Part shown: piece by piece, positions 34,445 through 37,998 of the stretch
Position numbering within the stretch: the first letter of the stretch is position 1
Layout of the letters: each line of letters opens with the position of its first letter
Assembly (NCBI RefSeq): GCF_030693625.1
Contig: NZ_JAUYAF010000047.1
Location: forward strand, 1 to 37,998
Direction: 5' to 3'
DNA from: Phenylobacterium sp.
Lineage (GTDB): Bacteria; Pseudomonadota; Alphaproteobacteria; Caulobacterales; Caulobacteraceae
Length of the DNA: 37,998 bases
Position numbers and translations under genes: made by a program
Notes under the pieces: generated by a model
The model's database searches: none
What the model saw: the letters and a program-made list of their open reading frames with translations, nothing else
What the model was told of the DNA's origin: nothing

Positions 34445-35071
34445 CTATAGCCCCGCCGTGGTGTGTCCGCCAAGGGCCGAACCGACCTTGGCCTGCGATG
34501 CATCGGCGCGCCGGCTGGCCTTCTCCGCGTCCACGGACGGGAAGAAGGTGTAGGACAGCGTCACCTCAGGCTTGCCCTTGGTCTCGAAGTCGTCGGCATA
34601 TTTCGGATCGACGAAGTAAACCACGGGAAACTCAATGGTTTTTCCGGGACCGATCGTCTGGTCCGAGAAGCAGAAGCATTCAAGCTTCTGGAAGTAGGCG
34701 CCGGCCGACTCCGGAACCACATTGTACAGGGCCCGGCCGGTCATCGGCGTGTCGCCGTTATTCGTGACCTTGAAATAGGCGAGACCCGTCTCGCCGATTC
34801 GCACGGACTGGCGGGTCTGCTCGGCGGTGAAGGTCCAGGGCAGTTCGCGGACATTGGTGTCGAACCGGATCACCAGCTGCTTTTCCAGGATCGTGTCGGG
34901 GGCGCGATCAGCCTTGCGCACCACACCGTCGAAGCCGGTCAGCTGGCAGAAGGCCTTGTAGAGCGGCACCGCCGCGAAGGAGGCCCCGACCATGCCGAGG
35001 AAGCCGATCGCGCAGATGGCGCCGAGGTTGCGGTTGCGGCGCGCCTGGGGCGAGAGGGGCGGCTTAGCCAT
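34445..35071 (-). CDS. ctaG: Cytochrome c oxidase assembly protein CtaG (Cox11)
   Basis: Cox11/CtaG delivers copper to the CuB centre of subunit I. The 208-residue protein has one N-terminal transmembrane segment (about 15-36), then PLYKAFCQLTGFDG with the conserved Cys42, and the copper-binding CFCF motif at 132-135 in KLECFCFSDQT. GPGKTIEFPVVYFVDP and the C-terminal beta-rich domain are typical. The start overlaps the end of the small upstream membrane-protein gene by eight bases. Confidence 0.96.
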   Translation of the reverse strand: MAKPPLSPQARRNRNLGAICAIGFLGMVGASFAAVPLYKAFCQLTGFDGVVRKADRAPDTILEKQLVIRFDTNVRELPWTFTAEQTRQSVRIGETGLAYFKVTNNGDTPMTGRALYNVVPESAGAYFQKLECFCFSDQTIGPGKTIEFPVVYFVDPKYADDFETKGKPEVTLSYTFFPSVDAEKASRRADASQAKVGSALGGHTTAGL

Positions 35072-35210
35072 TGCCTGTACTGGCCCCCAGACGCACGATG
35101 GTCACCACGAAGACCAGGATCATGAACAGCGCCAGGCCGAGGGCGAGCGCGATATTGCGGCCGCGGCGCGCCTTGGCGTCGACGGGGCCTTCGTTCTGCG
35201 GGTCGCTCAT
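35064..35210 (-). CDS. CoxF-like small single-pass membrane protein
   Basis: A 48-residue frame encodes a short polar N-terminus, [19 protein letters not shown], then one hydrophobic helix from IALALGLALFMILVFVVTIV to a short tail. Such small proteins are found between ctaB and ctaG in alphaproteobacterial oxidase operons (CoxF-like), where they are thought to aid assembly. The function is not shown here. Its ATG overlaps the ctaB stop by one base (TGATG), and its 3' end overlaps ctaG by eight bases, so translation is likely coupled on both sides. It is too short for a family search to be decisive. Confidence 0.8.
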   Translation of the reverse strand: MSDPQNEGPVDAKARRGRNIALALGLALFMILVFVVTIVRLGASTGNG

Positions 35211-36178
35211 CAAAAACCTCCGAAGGCGGGCAGGTCGAGGAGGTGCTCGGCCAGCAGGGTGGCGAACAGCAGGGTCAGGTAGAGAATCGAGAAGGCGAAG
35301 AGGTTGCGCGCATCCTTGGCCGCGGCCTTGACGTCATAGAGGCCGTCGTCCTGGCGCGGATCGGCCGCGTCGCCGGCCCGGCTCTTGAACACCCGCCAGG
35401 CTAGGATCAGGAAGATCAGCCCCCCGCCGGCGGCCACCGCCAGATAGGTCAGGCCGCCGAGGCCGGTAAAGGCCGGGACCAGGCAGAGCGGGGTGAACAG
35501 CAGGCTGTAGATGAGGATCTGCTTGCGGGTCGACTTCGCGCCGGCCACCACCGGCATCATCGGCACGCCGGCCTTCTCGTAATCCTCGCTGGTGTAGAGC
35601 GACAGCGCCCAGAAATGGGGCGGGGTCCACATGAAGATGATGGCGCACAGCAGCCAGGCGTTCAGTGGGACCGTGCCGGTGGCCGCGGCCCAGCCGATCA
35701 CCGGCGGCAGGGCGCCGGCCAGGCCGCCGATGACGATGTTCTGCGGCGTCGAGCGCTTCAGCCACATCGTATAGACGACCGCGTAGAAGAGGATGGTAAA
35801 GGCCAGCAGGCCGGCGGCCAGCCAGTTCACGGTCATGCCCAGCAGCATGGTGGAGAACAGCGACAACACGACCCCCAGCGTCAGGGCGTCGGCGCCCTGG
35901 ACCCGGCCGGCCGGCACCGGCCGACCGCGGGTGCGGCGCATCTTGGCGTCGATGTCGGCGTCGAACCACATGTTCAGCGAGGCCGAGGCGCCCGCCCCCA
36001 CGGCGATGCAGAGGATCGCGATGGCGCCCAGGATCGGGTTGATGGCGGCGTCGGCGCAGACCATGCCGGTGATGGCGGTGAACACCACGAGCGACATCAC
36101 CCGCGGCTTCAACAGCTGCAGGAAGTCCTGCCAGCGCGCGGGAGCGCGGCTTGTCGGAAGGGCTGACGACATCGTCAT
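35210..36178 (-). CDS. ctaB: Heme O synthase (protoheme IX farnesyltransferase)
   Basis: CtaB/CyoE transfers a farnesyl group to heme B to make heme O, the precursor of heme A. The 322-residue UbiA-type membrane prenyltransferase has the first aspartate-rich motif [19 protein letters not shown] (Asn69, Asp73, Asp77), the second near [20 protein letters not shown], and eight or nine hydrophobic helices. It lies between ctaD and ctaG. The ATG at 36178 is followed by another at 36172, so the exact start is open by two codons. Confidence 0.96.
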   Translation of the reverse strand: MTMSSALPTSRAPARWQDFLQLLKPRVMSLVVFTAITGMVCADAAINPILGAIAILCIAVGAGASASLNMWFDADIDAKMRRTRGRPVPAGRVQGADALTLGVVLSLFSTMLLGMTVNWLAAGLLAFTILFYAVVYTMWLKRSTPQNIVIGGLAGALPPVIGWAAATGTVPLNAWLLCAIIFMWTPPHFWALSLYTSEDYEKAGVPMMPVVAGAKSTRKQILIYSLLFTPLCLVPAFTGLGGLTYLAVAAGGGLIFLILAWRVFKSRAGDAADPRQDDGLYDVKAAAKDARNLFAFSILYLTLLFATLLAEHLLDLPAFGGF

Positions 36179-36197
36179 GGTTCTACTCTCATACGTC

Positions 36198-36234
36198 GAG
36201 GGGCGCGCGCCGGATGTTCCAGCCCGCGCCCCTC
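36198..36234. terminator. Stem-loop between ctaD and ctaB
   Basis: Ten-base perfect arms GAGGGGCGCG (36198-36207) and CGCGCCCCTC (36225-36234) enclose a 17-base loop in the 81-base gap between the ctaD stop and the ctaB start. It has no T-run on the transcribed strand, so partial termination or mRNA processing is more likely than full stop. Confidence 0.5.
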
Positions 36235-36259
36235 TTAAGTCTTTGGTGAGCGCGGCGCG

Positions 36260-37906
36260 TCAGTGCGCGTCGGGCTTGATCACCGGCAGTTCGTTGAACT
36301 GGTGGAACGGCGGCGGCGAGGACAGGGTCCACTCCAGCGTCGTGGCGCCTTCGCCCCAGGGATTGGCCTCGGCCTTGCGGCGCGAGAGGGCGGCTTCGGC
36401 CAGCAGCAGCAGGAAGATCACCACACCGCCGGCCGTGACCAGGTAGCCGATCGTCGAAACCTGGTTCCAGAGGGTGAAGGCCTCCGGATAGTCCACGTAG
36501 CGGCGGGGCATGCCCTGCAGGCCGAGGAAGTGCTGCGGGAAGAAGATCAGGTTCACGCCCACGAAGGTCACCCAGAAGTGCAGGGCGCCGAGCCACTCGC
36601 GGTACTTCACGCCCCAGATCTTCTCGAACCAGTAGTAGAAGCCCGCGAAGATCGCGAACACGGCGCCGAGGCTGAGCACGTAGTGGAAGTGGGCCACGAC
36701 GTAATAGGTGTCGTGCAGGCTGTAGTCGATGCCCGCATTGGCCAGCACCACGCCGGTCACGCCGCCGACGGTGAACAGGAAGATGAAGCCCATCGCCCAC
36801 AACATGGGCGTCTTGAAGTCGATGGAGCCGCCCCACATGGTGGCGATCCAGGAGAACACCTTCACCCCGGTCGGCACGGCGATGACCATGGTCGCGGCCA
36901 CGAAGTAGGCGCGCAGGTTGATGGTCATGCCCACGGTGTACATGTGGTGGGCCCACACGACGAAGCCGATGAAGCCGATGGCCACCATGGCGTAGGCCAT
37001 GGCGAGGTAGCCGAAGACCGGCTTCTTGGAGAAGGTCGAGACGATGTGGCTGATCATGCCGAAGCCGGGCAGGATCAGGATGTACACTTCCGGGTGCCCG
37101 AAGAACCAGAACAGGTGCTGGTACATGATCGGGTCGCCGCCGCCGGCGGCGTCGAAGAAGTGGGTGTTAAAGTTGCGGTCGGTCAGCAGCATGGTGATCG
37201 CGCCGGCCAGGACGGGCAGCGAGAGCAGCAGCAGGAAGACCGTCACCAGGATCGACCAGACGAACAACGGCATGCGGTGCAGGGTCATGCCCGGCGCGCG
37301 CAGGTTGAAGATCGTGGTGATGAAGTTGATGGCGCCCAGGATCGAGCTCGCGCCGGCCAGGTGGACCGACAGGATGGCCAGGTCCATGGACGGGCCGGTG
37401 TGGCCAGAGGTGGACAGCGGCGGATACAGCGTCCAGCCACCGCCGAAGCCCTTGCCGGGGCCGCCGTCGGTGAACATCGAGGTGAGCAGCAGCACCCAGG
37501 CCGCCACCAGCAGCCAGAAGGAGATGTTGTTCATCCGCGGGAACGCCATGTCCGGCGCGCCGATCATCAGCGGCACGAACCAGTTGCCGAACCCGCCGAT
37601 CATGGCGGGCATGACCATGAAGAAGATCATGATCAGGGCGTGGGCGGTGACCACGGCGTTGTAGCCGTGCTTGGAGGCCTCGATCACCCCGAGCTGGTCC
37701 AGCAAAGAACCGGACGTGAAGACCTGGATCCCGGGCTCGTAGAGCTCCCAGCGGATCAGGCCCGACAACGCCCCGCCGACGATCCCCGCCATGATGGCGA
37801 AGAGCAGGTAGAGCGTGCCGATGTCCTTGTGGTTCGTCGACAGGAACCAGCGGGTGAAGAAGCCCGGGATGTGTTGGTCGTGATCGTGAGCGGCGGCGTG
37901 TGCCAT
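36260..37906 (-). CDS. ctaD: Cytochrome c oxidase subunit I
   Basis: The catalytic subunit of the aa3-type oxidase reduces oxygen to water and pumps protons across the inner membrane. The 548-residue protein has a His-rich N-terminus ([12 protein letters not shown]), then [55 protein letters not shown] with the CuB histidine and the cross-linked tyrosine motif, and [18 protein letters not shown] with the heme-a3 and heme-a histidines. These are all the canonical COX1 segments. It is followed by ctaB and preceded by a partial gene that is probably ctaC. Confidence 0.98.
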   Translation of the reverse strand: MAHAAAHDHDQHIPGFFTRWFLSTNHKDIGTLYLLFAIMAGIVGGALSGLIRWELYEPGIQVFTSGSLLDQLGVIEASKHGYNAVVTAHALIMIFFMVMPAMIGGFGNWFVPLMIGAPDMAFPRMNNISFWLLVAAWVLLLTSMFTDGGPGKGFGGGWTLYPPLSTSGHTGPSMDLAILSVHLAGASSILGAINFITTIFNLRAPGMTLHRMPLFVWSILVTVFLLLLSLPVLAGAITMLLTDRNFNTHFFDAAGGGDPIMYQHLFWFFGHPEVYILILPGFGMISHIVSTFSKKPVFGYLAMAYAMVAIGFIGFVVWAHHMYTVGMTINLRAYFVAATMVIAVPTGVKVFSWIATMWGGSIDFKTPMLWAMGFIFLFTVGGVTGVVLANAGIDYSLHDTYYVVAHFHYVLSLGAVFAIFAGFYYWFEKIWGVKYREWLGALHFWVTFVGVNLIFFPQHFLGLQGMPRRYVDYPEAFTLWNQVSTIGYLVTAGGVVIFLLLLAEAALSRRKAEANPWGEGATTLEWTLSSPPPFHQFNELPVIKPDAH

Positions 37907-37923
37907 CGTACGCGTGTCCTAGA

Positions 37924-37998
37924 TCAGAGCGCGGCCGGCGCCGCAGCGGGCGCGGGCGGCGTGGAAGTCGGCGCCGCCGCGGCCGGAGCCGGCGCGGC
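37924..37998 (-). CDS. ctaC: C-terminal end of a probable cytochrome c oxidase subunit II, partial
   Basis: Only the last 24 codons and TGA are inside the window. They encode an Ala/Pro-rich tail reading APAPAAAAPTSTPP and ending PAAAPAAL. The sequence itself does not identify a family. I assign it to ctaC because subunit II normally precedes ctaD in alphaproteobacteria and often ends in a low-complexity Ala/Pro tail in this group. The gap to ctaD is 17 bases. Confidence 0.5.
   Translation of the reverse strand, partial: AAPAPAAAAPTSTPPAPAAAPAAL

Overview
This window looks like part of the chromosome of a high-GC alphaproteobacterium of the family Caulobacteraceae, close to Caulobacter or Phenylobacterium. 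The evidence is the GC-rich codon use with long antisense shadow frames, a SigF/NrsF-type ECF sigma and anti-sigma pair with a matching promoter, a PdeA-like phosphodiesterase with a GEDEF motif, and the order ctaC-ctaD-ctaB-(small gene)-ctaG-ctaE-DUF983-surf1-thrC-M16 peptidase-rimJ-pdeA. I see no prophage, insertion sequence, CRISPR array, tRNA or rRNA. Almost all of the window is coding; the longest gene-free stretch is about 220 bases.

Layout. Positions 1-2714 (minus): an exported protein, argS, and the start of a ynfA-like membrane protein. Positions 2836-6018 (plus): a tightly packed operon ispH - methyltransferase - thrB - rnhA. Positions 6132-8537: a MarR regulator (plus) facing nfeD, qmcA and a TIGR02301-type exported protein (minus). 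Positions 8664-11584: a YbjN-like exported protein, then a LysR regulator divergent from pirin and wrbA, a small redox-stress module with nested inverted repeats in the shared promoter region. Positions 11727-14579 (minus): nitronate monooxygenase, an APH-fold kinase and a short-chain dehydrogenase. Positions 14728-15300 (plus): an exported thioredoxin-fold peroxiredoxin with a 12-codon GCC repeat. Positions 15302-20988 (minus): SDR, type-B carboxylesterase, yaaA, an FAD-linked oxidase and tsaC. A remnant of a YceI-family gene overlaps the start of tsaC.

Positions 21184-22926 hold a DmdC-like acyl-CoA dehydrogenase (plus). A roughly 200-bp nested palindromic element follows, then nrsF and sigF (minus) with a recognisable SigF promoter. 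Next come an amidohydrolase, a 3-methyladenine DNA glycosylase, a Prx5-type peroxiredoxin and yqgE. From 27406 to the right edge everything reads on the minus strand: the aa3 cytochrome c oxidase structural and assembly genes, then threonine synthase, an M16 peptidase apparently started from CTG, a RimJ-like acetyltransferase and pdeA. Several of these genes overlap by 1 to 17 bases, which suggests one long, translationally coupled unit.

The genes are mostly housekeeping: translation, isoprenoid and threonine synthesis, respiration and oxidative-stress defence. I found no convincing undescribed multi-gene system. The items most worth a second look are the nested palindrome, the near-leaderless SigF promoter, the CTG start, the yceI remnant inside tsaC, the LysR operator, and a chain of four hairpins after wrbA.
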